A stretch of DNA of 64,000 nucleotides from Przewalskia tangutica (GCA_029844215.1 CM056738.1:65563593-65627592); one strand, 5' to 3'; shown: positions 12,767-25,100, counted from the first letter of the stretch. The notes: generated from the letters alone by a model not told the origin. Translations and numbers: made by a program.

Positions 12767-13315
12767 ATGGACTACTACTACTATCAGGGGCAGTTGAATC
12801 AACAACAGCAGCCTAACCCACAGTTTTCAGAAGAAGATCTAGATGAGTTGCAGGCAGTCATACTTAGGCTCACCAAGTGTCAGACTCAGGTTACAGCTGA
12901 AATGAGATTGTCCCGCAAAAATTTGGAAACACAAATGGGGCAGCTGATGGATGTGGTGATCAATGTGCCGCAAGAAAATCTGCCTAAAGACACAGTTGTG
13001 GGGAGTGGTGAGCAGATTGTGGAACCTGAACCACAACAAGTTGTTGAGGAATTTGGAGAGATAGTTGGTGTAGGGAAAGAAGATGTTACTGAGATCCAAT
13101 TTTTCACATTTTTGGATTCCTTGGAATCTCTTTTTCCCATAACCATTGCAGAAAAGACATCACCAACTATCATTGTTGAGCCTCAACCAGAAAGTCCATA
13201 CCCTCAAGGGCACCCCCAAAAGTTGAGAGATGTAGGGAGGTTCACTGATCCCTACATTATAAAGAGCCTAGAAGACAAGTCTGCCTTGTGTAATTGGGGG
13301 ATAACCTTAGCATGA
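12767..13315 (+). CDS. Gag-like protein of element L, 182 residues
   Basis: An uninterrupted ORF begins at ATG 12,767 (MDYYYYQGQLNQQQ) after an A-rich run. An in-frame upstream extension to 12,626 has a hydrophobic, LTR-leader-like composition and is unlikely to be translated. The protein is Gln/Glu-rich. Residues about 25-65 look helical (DELQAVILRLTKCQTQ, METQ-type heptads), and an acidic, Pro-containing tail ends GNWGITLA-like. No zinc knuckle or catalytic motif is seen. Its position just after the primer site suggests a gag remnant or short accessory gag of a non-autonomous Athila/Tat element. The open frame in such surroundings is notable. The function is not recognised from sequence alone. 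Confidence 0.5.
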   Translation: MDYYYYQGQLNQQQQPNPQFSEEDLDELQAVILRLTKCQTQVTAEMRLSRKNLETQMGQLMDVVINVPQENLPKDTVVGSGEQIVEPEPQQVVEEFGEIVGVGKEDVTEIQFFTFLDSLESLFPITIAEKTSPTIIVEPQPESPYPQGHPQKLRDVGRFTDPYIIKSLEDKSALCNWGITLA

Positions 13316-14834
13316 GGCCCTTGTTTGAAAAAGGTGTTGTAGGAAAAGTGAGACCTGCAACAATGATTGTGCGGATTGCAAGTAGTTCGCAGAAGGATCC
13401 AATGGGCACTAGTAAAGATTAACTGCGTCTGACTAAAAGACGTTAAAGACAGCGCTACTTGGGAGGCAACCCAATGTTTTAATTATGTTATTTCAATTTC
13501 TGTTTTAGTTTGTTTTATTTTGTCTTGAACAGTCTCACGGTCTTGGGTTTTTGTTTTGTATTTTTGGATGACAGGTGGACTGGAAGCTAACTCTGAGGAA
13601 AAAGGTGGCAAAAATGCTGAAATTCAGAAAACTGTGTGATTCCAGAATTTTCTCCCATACCTCTGTTATGACCGCTGTGTTGTGTCAGTAGTTGTCCCTT
13701 GTTTTTAGTCTTCATACATTAGGGACAATATGCCATTTAAATATAGGGGGGTCTTAGTTTGTTTTGTGTGTCTGTTTTTTAGTTTTTTTATTATATTTTT
13801 GTGTCCTCCCATGTGTTTTTGAGTCATAATTTTTTTTTATTATGGATCAAGCATGTTGTAGTTGCTAAAGATATTGAGTGGATAAAGTGGGATAATGTAA
13901 TAGAATCAAAAGTGACAATCTGTGTGCTTAAGTTAGATATGTCAAAAATTCATGACATCTAATTTTTTGGGATATTTGTGCATAGCCTATGCGTTGTCAG
14001 TTATGGAAGAATGGTTGAAAATTTCTAGAAAATATGTTTGCTTGTTATTTGAGGCGAAATAGTTAAGATATATATGTTTAGGGAGATGATTCAGACATTT
14101 CTTTGATAGCTCTTCTTACCATTCAGTACCTACCCTGACATGAATTATATCATTAGTCAGCTTCTTTGAGCCAAAAAAAGACCTTTGTTGACACTCTATG
14201 ATTCTCTGTTTGTGCCATAAGTGATAATTGAGAGTTAGTGGGATGAAAAATGTTGAAAAAGAAACAAAAAGAGAATTGAAAAAAACAATTGATGCACTCA
14301 ATGAAGAATATGCAAAAGACTAAGTTTGGTGGTGCCTGTTATTTATAATGTGTCTCATTCTCTCAAAATAAAAGAGGAGAAAAATAGGTATGATACTAAA
14401 AAGAAATTCAAAAAGAAGGAAGAAGGAGTTGAATGAAAATAGCTTATGGTACATAATTGGAGCCTAAATGTCTATTTTTACCTACCCTGCCTAAGCCTAC
14501 ATTACAATCCTTAAAAGTTCTGATGATCTTTAATGTGTATGTCTATGATTAGTGGAGAATAGCAAGTAAACAGGTCTATAGCATTTTGGAAAAGATGGAA
14601 TGAAATTGACATGCATAAGTTAGGTGTTTGTATTTCCATTGATTTTGATCTATGTGAATTTGCGAAATATCTGACTTGAAATTCTAGATTGTTGATTATT
14701 CATGCTATCTATGTTCTAACATATTATCTCATCTTTCATCCATGATTTTGAAAAAGCATTGTTATAGCTACTTGATCAATTTCATAGAGTCAGGGTTTGT
14801 TTTGTTTTTGTTTTTGTTTTTGCTTAGTGTTTTT
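13316..14834 (+). other. Non-coding internal region of element L
   Basis: No credible ORF occurs. It contains CTACTTGGGAGGCAACCCA (about 13,457), a landmark of the region 5' of env-like sequence in Athila/Tat elements, and an internal purine tract ATATAGGGGGG near 13,742. The rest is AT-rich sequence with A/G-rich patches around 14,270-14,420. The expected pol is absent. It resumes at 27,387 after the M/D insertion. Confidence 0.65.
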
Positions 14835-16260
14835 TGTTATACCCCGTAGTTCCAGGGTATGTATGTGAGGACGTACGTACGAGAATACGACAGAAATTTT
14901 GGAAAGAAAGAAAGATGTGATTTTTCGACGGAAAAGTTTCCGGGTTTTGTGAAGGAAAAAGGTTCGTTAGTGGGAATTGGATTCCCAGATTTGGTATTTG
15001 GACTTCTTGGATTATATTAGAATTATGAGATTTTATTTTCGGAAATGGTCACGTGGGACCCACGGGAGAAATTTACGGTTTTGTGGGGCCCACTTTGTTT
15101 TTGAGATTTTCGGTATTTTGGATATTTTCGGAAGACGAAATATTTTGGACGAGTAGGGGGCGACACGTGTCACCCCCATGTGGCCACCTTGGCCGAAATG
15201 GTGGGACAAGTGGCTAGACACTTGTCCCTTGGCCGAATTGGCCTTACAAGTGGCAAGCCACTTGTCTTGTTTTTTGTTGGCCATGTGGTGTGGTGGGACC
15301 CACACACACATGGCCCAATCTTGACCATACACTTACATTGATCTTGGCCCTTGATTCTTCTATAAATACCCCATAGTGCAAGACATAATATTCATCCACA
15401 CTTAAAGACTTTCCAAGGCAAAAATATCCCTTTCCCTTTGTATGGTTTTCGTCCCCCTCCCCCCACTTGTGTAGAAAATACTTCAAGTATTGTAGTATTA
15501 TCCCAAATACCTTAGCCTAGTATCCCTAGTTGTATTCCAAGGTTATTTTAATACTAGGAGCCCGGAAATACTACTTTTTTCCAAATAGTCGCAAATGAAA
15601 CCCTAGAAAAATCTTCATAGCTTGGTTGAAGTGTTTAGAGAAGTTGTTTAGAAACTTCTAAGGGTCGCTTGGAGCGGGTTGGAGCGTAAGGATTTGGAGC
15701 TAAACGTTGCTCAGGATCGACTTATAATCTTGGATAATTTTTGGGCTTATCGAGGTAATGATTTATGTCCCTCTATTGTAATTGGATATTACATATTGTA
15801 GTAGATTAGAATTGAGTATAAGATATATTGGAAGGATGATTATAAAGGTTTGGACTGTATTTTACAGTAGGCTTGTGTAGTATTATTGTTAGGCAGAATT
15901 GTGCACGTCCGGTTAGACGTGTAATCCCCTTGGAGTTGTTGGCTTGGTAGCAGGCCTTGTTAGGGGGAGGTTATGTATGTGATTGCTGGAGAGTCTTTAA
16001 TTTTTCGTAGAATAGGGAAATGTTTGCTTAGATTATGCTACGAAGAGAACTAGAGATTGATAGATATATTGTGGTTATTATAGGTGGATCTTCTACGCGC
16101 GGCATACTTGACTTGGCTTGTGGATTAAGCCGAAGAGGTATGTGATTCTTCCTATACTCTTGAGCATGATTGTTGTGAACTATATAGTATGGTAGACGTA
16201 CATGTGTGAAATGAATTTTGTTTAAAACATAAAGTGTTATAATGGCTTTATGGGAAGTTA

Positions 16261-16265
16261 GTTAT
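16261..16265. repeat. Target site duplication of element D, left (GTTAT)
   Basis: GTTAT directly precedes TGTTATACCCC. The identical GTTAT follows the 3' LTR end at 25,612-25,616. Joining the flanks restores the continuous LTR M sequence. Confidence 0.9.
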
Positions 16266-19260
16266 TGTTATACCCCGTAGTTTCAAGGTATGTATGCGAG
16301 GACGTACGTACGAGAATACGACATTGGAATTGGAATGGAAGAAAGAGGTGATTTTTCCACGGAAAAGTTTCCGGTTTTTGTGAAGGAAAAAGATTCGTTA
16401 ATGGGAATTGGATTCCCAGATTTGGTATTCGGACTTCTTGGAATTTTAGAGAATTATGGAATTTTATTTTCGGAAATGGTCACGTGGGGCCCACGGGAGA
16501 AAATTTACGGTTTTGTGGGGCCCACTTTGTTTTCGAGATTTTGGCCATTGTGGATATTTTCGGAAGATGAAATATTTTGGGCGAGTAGGAGGCGACACGT
16601 GTCGCCCCTAGTTGGCTTGGGCCGAATTCCACTTTGTACACAACTGCGTTTAGAGTCGTTTTTACCGAAACGTTTACACAACTCGCGTAGGATAAATTCG
16701 GCTATGTCGTTTCTAATTTTTGCGGATTTTTCGAGAGACGCAACACGTTGGACCAACGAGGCGACACTTGTCACCCTCTCGTTGATGGATGTCACGTGAT
16801 AGGGCGATTGGGATGGCGTGTTTGGTCTTGGAGTTGGTAGGCTATGTTGTGTGCAAGTTGGCCAAGGACACTGGCCCAAATCCTCACCCTACACTTGCCT
16901 TGCACTTGGCATAATCATGGCCATTGGTTGGCCATGTCGTGACCTATCCATACCCCTTGTTGAAGAGTTATTTCATCCTAAATTGAGCAATCTATCTAAG
17001 TCTCAAATCCCTCCCTCTCCTCTTGTTGTTTCGTCCAAACACACCCTCCCTTTTGAGAAGCCCTGGCCGAGAGCAACCCCCTCTAAAGCTAGCCTAGCCG
17101 AAACACTACCCCCCCCTCCCTTGGTAGAAAAGTTGCCTTCTAGTATCGTTATAATGCCCGAATTACCCTAGCCCAAATCCCTTAGTCCTTAGTAGAAGTT
17201 GTGAAGAACTTCTAAGGTTTATTGGAGCTACCGGAGCGCACAACTTAGGAGCTAAACCTTGCTCAGGCGCGACTTTTATCTAGGATATTATTGGGCTTAC
17301 CGAGGTAAATAACCTTATCCTCCTTTTGTAATTAGAATATACATACTGTAGAAGTATAGGAATAAGTATTGAATACTTAGAAGGATATTGCAGAATAGAA
17401 TTGAACTGTTATCACAGTAGAAGGGTTTAAAAGATGAATAATAGAACTGTACTTACATAGGACTGTTTTCACAGTAGACTTGAGTAGCTCACCGGGTAGG
17501 GAAGTGCTGCCCAAATGACCATAGAATAACGAACCCTCTGCTTAGAACTTTGTACAATCTGATACGGACGTTGATAGACGTGTTGGTATTATAGTCGATA
17601 CTCTGCGCGCGACATATTCAACTTGGCGGAGGTTTTCGCGAGAAGGTATGTGATTCTTCCTAAAGCATGATATTTTACAATATATATAGTACGGTGAGCG
17701 TACATGTGTTAAGCGAATAATAACTACGGCAATGTCTTTGACTTAAGCTCGAATAATACTTACGGCAATGCCTCACGCTTAAGCTCGAATAATACTTGCG
17801 ATGCCTCACGCTTAAGCTGAATAATAAAGAATCAAAACATTTCAAAGAATCTTGAATCATTTTTAATGTAAGAGTAACACTTGGTTTTAAAAGTCAAGAG
17901 TTATACTAGCTTTATGGGAGGTTAGGTATAACGGCAAGAGTGATAAAAGAACGATTTATTGATTTAAGGACATAAGAGACTTGACTTATTATACTAATAT
18001 GAATTTTGTTAAAAAGTGTGAAACCTCATTAGTGAGTAATTAGTATTTTTGGTTTTCAAAAGGAATGATGTTTTACCAATCAGAATAAATGTCGAACAAA
18101 CCACAGCAACGCTAATAAAGGGAATTATTTTGACTAATAAGGTATTATTAAAACTAGTAGAAACTTCCATCTGCATAGGAGCTAAGATGAGACAAAAGGA
18201 TATTACATTTACTAGATCATGGCTGCTGTAATAAGATTGTTGCGAATAATAATAACCTACTCACACTTAGGGTATATGTTTCTCAAATTGTTTTAAAGGA
18301 TTAAAACTATGAACTACAAACCCTTTCGAAAATGAGAAACTTGAGTAATTGAAATTAGGCAAACTTGAACGTTAGGAAAAGAATGTTGTACTTGATTTTA
18401 CAAGGAGAAGTGTTTTAATGAACTTCAAAAGATAATTACTCTATTTTTTATACTACGGGTATTGTGTGACTTTTGTAAAAGAAACGGATCTTTTAAAAGA
18501 GTAATACATGAAGTACTTTGGGGCTAACAACCCGAACTTGTTAACATAATATAGAAAGTACCTTGTGTGAATAACTTGATTGTATTGATTTGTGATAGTC
18601 TTGTAATATTTTCTTGTTGACTTGATAAGTAAACATGTTAGGATGCTACGTGAGTTAGTATCTTGTGATATTTGTGTAAAGGGATTTTTCCTTGTTGTGC
18701 TTATGTTGTTTAGCAATAAGCGGTTATGTTGATATTATATCATTCATAACTCCGGGGGTTAAGCTGCCCTCCGATGCGGGGTAGACTCAGGCGGGTCGAT
18801 GGACCTATGATTCGAGAATACCTTATGCGGGTCTGTATGGCCTATGCGGAACTGCGGGAGTTCCAGGTTAGTATGCGGCCCTTGTGGTCATGCGGTTCTT
18901 GTAGCCATGCGGACGACGTGTCTAGGACGCTGCCGGGGAGTAGCTACCCTCGATGCGGGGTTATACCTCATGCGGGCCTATCTGTTTGGCCTATGCGGAG
19001 CTGCGGGAAGTTCCAGGACTAGATGCGCACATTAGATACTGCGGGCGAGTGGCCAGCTTTGATCATGTGACGGTCTAGACAGATCTCATAATACAGTTTA
19101 TGACCTTGTTGGTACTGTGGGTTTTAGTAGTCGGCTATGCCTTCGTACTTACCCCGTACGGTTCTATTGTGATGACTTTGAGGGCATGAGTCCCTGACTT
19201 GGCATGACTGCTTATTTATTGTGAACTGTAGTGTTGGCTTATCATACCTGTCTCCTGCCT

Positions 19261-19266
19261 TATATA
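19261..19266 (+). promoter_or_regulatory. Candidate TATA box in LTR D
   Basis: TATATA in CCTTATATAGACTACTATG is kept in the 3' LTR (about 25,157), in LTR A (4,334) and, on the other strand, in LTR B (about 6,180). It lies about 80 nt before the hairpin series and 476 nt before the LTR end, a reasonable place for the LTR promoter. The transcription start itself cannot be seen. Confidence 0.55.
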
Positions 19267-19341
19267 GACTACTATGATTTCATTTACAGTATTTTCAGTT
19301 TCACATACTTGGTACCTGTTGTACTGACCTCCTTCGGGGGG

Positions 19342-19508
19342 CTGCGTTCATGCCGCAGGTAAAGGTACTCCTACTGTTGATCCCCGTTCTTAGGATCACC
19401 GCTTCAGCGTTGGGAAAGCTCCGTTTCTCCGGAAGCTTAGCATTTTGGTATGGTCCCCTGTCGTTGTAGATATTTGTATTCAGGGGTATGGCGGGGCCCT
19501 GTCCCGCC
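19342..19508 (+). promoter_or_regulatory. Five-hairpin leader region in the LTR
   Basis: Consecutive inverted repeats: CTGCG/CGCAG (19,342-19,357), GATCC/GGATC (19,379-19,397), AAGCTCCG/CGGAAGCTT with one bulge (19,416-19,438), CCCCTG/CAGGGG (19,455-19,486) and GGCGGG/CCCGCC (19,490-19,508). The series recurs in A, B, C, E, F, G and M with changed bases that often keep pairing. Because it lies downstream of the TATA box, it should be in the RNA leader. A role in packaging, dimerisation or translation is inference. Confidence 0.6.
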
Positions 19509-19741
19509 ATTGTTGTTTTAAACTCTTAGAGGTCTGTAGACCTGTTGTAAGGTTGGGATGTAACTGTTCGTTTTGGGTTATTTATATACATTATGCCGAA
19601 AGGCAACCTTTTTCCCAGAAACTGTGTCTTACTTATACTGTTTCATATCTTGGTTGTTTTATATTCCGCTGGTTTTTTCTCGATGTATGACTACTTGGGT
19701 GCCCGGGTAAGGCACTGATCCAGGTGCAGTCGTGACAAAAG

Positions 19742-19753
19742 TGGTATCGAGCG
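19742..19753 (+). other. Primer binding site of element D (tRNA-iMet)
   Basis: TGGTATCGAGCG lies four bases after the LTR end CGTGACA. It matches the plant initiator tRNA-Met site TGGTATCAGAGC with a small indel, and the same form is found in element B. Confidence 0.8.
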
Positions 19754-19940
19754 ATTAATCCTCGGAAAGTGTCTGACCGTATCTAGTAAGTCTTGATTAT
19801 CGATGTGTTGTGCACCACACCAATAATCAGGAGGCTATAGGATATTTAGGATTGGTTTCCATTCTTCTCACTCTGAGATCGTGCTTTAGAGCTGTGTTAT
19901 AAGTTGGACCCCTCTAACGTATTCCTTTCCTTTACCAGTG

Positions 19941-20830
19941 ATGCCTCCGCCAGAACTCGGGCCCGAGAAGGCAAGCGTAGGAAGGCGGCGAGTAAATCTG
20001 AGAGATTTAGAAGGGCACAGCCCAATCATCACTGAGGTGATGCTTCACGCGAGGAGTTCGAGGCGTCGCCCCAGCGAGAAGTTTATACCTGGCAGCGATT
20101 CCTCTGCGGTCATGACATCCGGACTTTCGTTCCACGGCTTGGAGCGAAAATATGGATTGGAAGGAGACGGCCATTGCTAGCAAAGGACTTGGCAGCCAGT
20201 ATTTTATGTACCGTATTCCAAGGATATTGATGCTTATCTAAAGAAGGGTTGTGAGGAGTAGCTCTTGATCGAGGGCGAGCGGGCTTGCGTTCAGATTATG
20301 TGCGCAGTGAGAGAGGTAGAGATCGGCAGTGGCCAGAGCGGCGAGAGGGCGGATTGGCGGGATCATTTGGTAACTCTCGGCGAATCGCCTCGGCAGATTA
20401 GACATGCGCCTCGCCGGTCTGAGTGTCCTCGCGAGTTGATTTTCCTCGGTGTTCCGCAGTGTGGCGGTGTCATCCCGGGAAGTGCGTCTTTTACCGGTGC
20501 TTGTTTTTATTGCGGCGTCGAGGCCATATGGCAAGGAATGTTCTATGAGGAAGGATACAATACGAGGACTCGGCTACTAGACCGATTGTGGATGCGATGG
20601 TTGGAGAGAGGAGTGTTAGCGGAGGTCACCCCACCTCGGTGTGGCCGTTGTGGTCGATGTCATCGCGTGGGAAGTGTCGTTCCTCGCGTCGGCTTGTTAT
20701 GTTTGCGGCCAGCGGGGCCATTTGCGAGAATTGTCCGACCAAGGGTGGTGCGGATGTAGAGACTCGGCCTTCAGGATCAGTGGATAGTTCATCACCTTCC
20801 CCAGCTATGCGCCCAGCAGGGCGGGTTTGA
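19941..20830 (+). pseudogene. gag of element D, frame-broken
   Basis: Begins at ATGCCTCCGCC, the start also used in element B. Codons for two tandem zinc-knuckle-like motifs are visible near 20,638-20,745: a Cys-x2-Cys...His-x-Gly-Lys-Cys stretch, then Cys-Tyr-Val-Cys-Gly-Gln-Arg-Gly-His with the last Cys reached only by changing frame. A Ser/Pro-rich tail ends at 20,830. The frame changes several times, mostly at GC-rich sites, so either the gene is dead or the assembly contains indels. Gag would form the particle core and bind element RNA. Confidence 0.7.
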
Positions 20831-22180
20831 TTAGGACGACCTAAGGGAAGTGCCGCGTAGATACAGGTATATCCTTAACCCTTTAGAGATTTATATGTGT
20901 AGCGAATATCTTAAGTATTATTTTGGATAGCATTGTGTTAACTGTGATTGGGAATCATGATTAGTTAATCAGGGAGCTAGTGTTTGCACGTTGCCGGGTT
21001 GGGTTGAGGCCATGTGGCGGGTCGACCCGTGGCCTGTTTGGTGGTCGGGTCAGTGTTTGGTGGTCCCGCCCGGTCGTAGGGTCAATAGGGTGTTAGGCCC
21101 AAGTTTATTATACAAACGTACGAGTTCGTGGATAAATTCGACCAGTATTCGGGCCGAGGAGGTCAGCCCGTCTTGTCTTCTAGCAAAGACCGTGTACTCG
21201 GTAGGGGGTGATTATGCCAGAAAGGTTGTAAGGCTGCACGGGGTGCCTACCTTCACCTTATGACAGACAGTGGAGCCCAGGGTACGGCTGTTCTTTGTTT
21301 TGGAAGTTTTACCAGGCAGGGTTAAGAACTCAGGTAAGTCTCAGAATCGCATTCGCCCTCGGGCAGTGTTTGGATTTCAGGAATAGTTGTGGGGATTGTT
21401 GTCTCCTGTAGAGGGAATGTTTAAGCTACCATTTTCAGTATTCGGATGTCGCCTTAGGAAGCCTTGTAGGGGCGGAAGTATAAGTTGCCGATCGATTGGT
21501 TCGATGTTGGCAAGGTTCAGATAGTTGGTTCAGGGTTGTTCCGGTAATTTGTGGATAGGGTGTAGCGAGTTTTGGAAAAACAGAGAAACTTAGCCGTGTT
21601 ACTTTGGGCCTTTTGAGTTCATGTGAAGATTAGGCGGGTTGCCTATATGTTAGCATTGCCGTCCGACTTAGGAGGCAAGACGTCCGTCTTCGTATTGTTA
21701 TGTTGGGAAGGTATCGAAATCCACCCGCAGTGTTCCCATTAATGATGACCACGTTAGAGATAGTAACCGAGGTTTGGAAACTAGCGAATGAAGGGTGGTA
21801 AGAGTTCGAGCGTACAAGAAGTGTACGACATCCTCAGGGATCGCAAGCAGCCCGGTACCATTTGTTGGGTCGTCGGAGCAGGGCTCGCGACAAAGTGACA
21901 AAAGTGGTATCACGACGAGTAAGGGAAGAACGAGCATGTATTACGAGCATAGGTGTGATCATTCGTTTGTAAAGAGTAGGGGCGAAGGGAGCATCTTTTA
22001 GATCGCGAGTAGGAATATTTTGTGATAGAGGTGATTCCTCGTGGACTTGGAGATAAGTATGCGCGCTTGTTGTGTTGTGACCAGGTGTGGCATGGTTGTT
22101 TCCGTAAGTATAGCAGTAAGGACTATACTGGCGCCTGTTTGTTTTGATACCTAGAAGGAACATTCGGGACGAATGTTTCT
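20831..22180 (+). other. Pol-less 3' internal region of element D
   Basis: 1.35 kb with no recognised coding motif: no YxDD box, no integrase HHCC or DDE context, no RNase H motif. Blocks are shared with element A, such as ATGTGGCGGGTCGACCCG and GTTAGGCCCAAGTTTA near 21,012-21,110, so the shortened structure predates both copies. CGGGTCGACCCG is a perfect 12-bp palindrome. Confidence 0.6.
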
Positions 22181-22193
22181 AAGGAGGGGAGAA
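22181..22193 (+). other. Polypurine tract of element D
   Basis: AAGGAGGGGAGAA directly precedes the 3' LTR start. It has the same context as in element A (GGACGAATGTTTCTAAGG upstream). Confidence 0.8.
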
Positions 22194-25100
22194 TGTTATA
22201 CCCCGTAGTTTCAAGGTATGTATGCGAGGACGTACGTACGAGAATACGACATTGGAATTGGAATGGAAGAAAGAGGTGATTTTTCCACGGAAAAGTTTCC
22301 GGTTTTTGTGAAGGAAAAAGATTCGTTAATGGGAATTGGATTCCCAGATTTGGTATTCGGACTTCTTGGAATTTTAGAGAATTATGGAATTTTATTTTCG
22401 GAAATGGTCACGTGGGGCCCACGGGAGAAAATTTACGGTTTTGTGGGGCCCACTTTGTTTTCGAGATTTTGGCCATTGTGGATATTTTCGGAAGATGAAA
22501 TATTTTGGACGAGTAGGAGGCGACACGTGTCACCCCCTAGTTGGCTTGGGCGAATTCCACTTTGTACACAACACCGCGTTTAGAGTCGTTTTTAAACGCG
22601 TTTACACAACTCGCGTAGGATAAATTCCGGCTATGTCGTTTCTAATTTGCGCGGCTTTTTCCGAGAGACGCAACACGTTGGACCAACGAGAGGGCTACAC
22701 TTGTCACCCTCTCATTGATGGATGTCACACTAGGGCCGATTGGGAGGATGGCTTGTTTTGTCTTGGAGTTGGTAGGATATTTTGTGTGCAAGTTGGCCAG
22801 GACACTTGCCCAAATCCTCACCCTACACTTGCCTTGCACTTGGCATAATCTTGGCCATTGGTTGGCCATGTCTTGACCTATAAATACCCCTTGTTGAAGA
22901 GTTATTTCATCCTAAATTGAGCAATCTATCTAAGTCTCAAATCCTCCCTCTCCCTCTTGTTGTTTCGTCCAAACACACCCTCCCCTTTTGAGAAGCCCTG
23001 GCGAGAGCAACCCCTCTAAAGCTAGCCTAGCCGAAACACTACCCCCTCCCTTGGTAGAAAAGTTGCCTCTAGTATCGTTATAATGCCCGAATTACCTAGC
23101 CCAAATCCCTTAGTCCTTAGTAGAAGTTGTGAAGAACTTCTAAGGTTTATCGAGCTCTGGAGCGCACAACTTAGAGCTAAACCTTGCTCAGCGACTTTTA
23201 TCTAGGATATTATTGGGCTTACCGAGGTAAATAACCTTATCCTCCTTTTGTAATTAGAATATATATCTGTAGAAGTATAGGAATAAGTATTGAATACTTA
23301 GAAGGATATTGCGAATAGAATTGAACTGTTATCACAGTGAAGGGTTTAAAAGATGAATAATAGAATCGTACTTACATGGATTGTTTTCACGATGAACTTG
23401 AGTAGCTCACCGGGTAGGAAGTCTTTGCCCAAATGACCATAGAATAACGAACCCTCCGCTTAGAACTTTATGCGATCTGATGCGGACGTTGATAGGCGTA
23501 TTTGTATTATAGGTCGATACTCTGCGCGCGACATATTCAACTTGGCGGAGGTTTTCACGAGAAGGTATGTGATTCTTCCTAAAGCATGATATTTTACAAT
23601 ATATATAGTACGTTAGACGTACATGTTTTAACTGAATAATAACTACGGCAATGTATTTGACTTAATCCTGAATAATACTTACGGCAATGCCTCACGGCTT
23701 AAGCTCGAATAATACTATGCAATGCCTCACGGCTTAAGCTGAATAATAAAGAATCGAAAACATTTCAAAAGAATATCAATCATTTTTAACGTAAGAGTAA
23801 CACTTGGTTTTAAAAGTCAAGAGTTATACTAGCTTTATGGGAGGTTAGGTATAACGGCAAGAGTGATAAAAAGAACGATTTATTGATTTAAGGAAATAAG
23901 AGACTTGACTTATTATACTAATATGAATTTTGTTAAAAGTGTGAAACCTCATTAGTGAGTAATTAGTATTTTTGGTTTTCAAATGGAATGATGTTTTTCC
24001 AATCTGAATTATTGTCGAACAAACCACAGGCTCGCTTATATAGGGATTTATTTTTACTAATAAGGTATTATTAAATCTATTAGAAAGTTCCATCTGCATA
24101 GGAGCTAAGATGAGACAAAAGGATATTACATTTACTATATCATGGCTGCTGTAATAAGATTGTTGCGAATAATAATAACCTACTCACACTTAGGGTATAT
24201 GTTTCTCAAATTGTTTTAAAGGATTAAAACTATGAACTACAAACCCTTTGAAAATGAGAAACTTGAGTAATTGAAATTAGGCAAACTTGAACGTTAGGAA
24301 AAGAATGTTGTACTTGATTTTACAAGGAGAAGTGTTTTAATGAACTTCAAAAGATAATTACTCTATTTTTATACTACTTGTATTGTGTGACTTTTGTAAA
24401 AGAAAGCGGATCTTTTAAAGAGTAATACATGAAGTACTTTGGGGCTAACAACCGAACTTGTTAACATAATATAGAAAGTACCTTGTGTGAATAACTTGAT
24501 TGTATTGATTTGTGATAGTCTTGTAATATTTTCTTGTTGACTTGATAAGTAAACATGTTAGGATCTACGTGAGTTAGTATCTTGTGATATTTGTGTAAAG
24601 GGATTTTTCCTTGTTGTGCTTATGTTGTTTAGCAATAAGCGGTTATGTTGATATTATATCATTCATAACTCTGGGGTTAAGCGCCTCCACGCGGGGTAGA
24701 CTCAGTGGTCGATGGACCTATGATTCGAGAATACCTTATGCGGTCTCAGATGGCCTATGCGAATCGCGGAGTTCCAGTTAGTATGCGGCCTCTTGTGGTC
24801 ATGCGGTTCTTGTAGCCATGCGGACGACGTGTCTAGACGCCGCCGGGAGTAGCTACCCTCGACGCGGGTTATACCTGCGGGCCTATCTGCTTGGCCTATG
24901 CGAGTGCGGGAAGTTCGAGGACTAGATGCGCACATTAGATCGCGCGAGTGGCGGCTTTGATCATGCGATGATGCAGACAGATCTCATAATACGCTTTATG
25001 ACCTTGTTGGTACTGTGGGTTTTAGTAGTCGGCTATGCCTTCGCATTTACCCGTGCGGTTCTATTGTGATGACTTTGAGGCACGAGTCCTCGACTTGGCA

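Larger units (their letters stand above)
16266..19737 (+). mobile_element. 5' LTR of element D
   Basis: 3,472 bp, TGTTATACCCC to CGTGACA. Upstream GC-rich conserved block, AT-rich centre (about 17.7-18.7 kb), GC-rich imperfect repeats (18,760-19,030), TATA at 19,261, hairpin series at 19,342-19,508, and terminal hairpins before the primer site. The open frames in the first 600 bp (same 100-plus codons in both LTRs) are chance frames, not genes. Confidence 0.9.

Noticed and set aside
16290..16799. Open frame of 169 codons at 16,290 with a near-identical 121-codon copy at 22,218
   Set aside because: Both lie at the same place in the two LTRs of element D, so the repetition comes from LTR duplication. 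There is no known domain, and other LTRs of the family break the frame.
20265..20759. 164-codon open frame in the internal region of D as a separate gene
   Set aside because: It is gag read in changing frames. The zinc-knuckle codons appear in another frame, so the frame is a by-product of indels.
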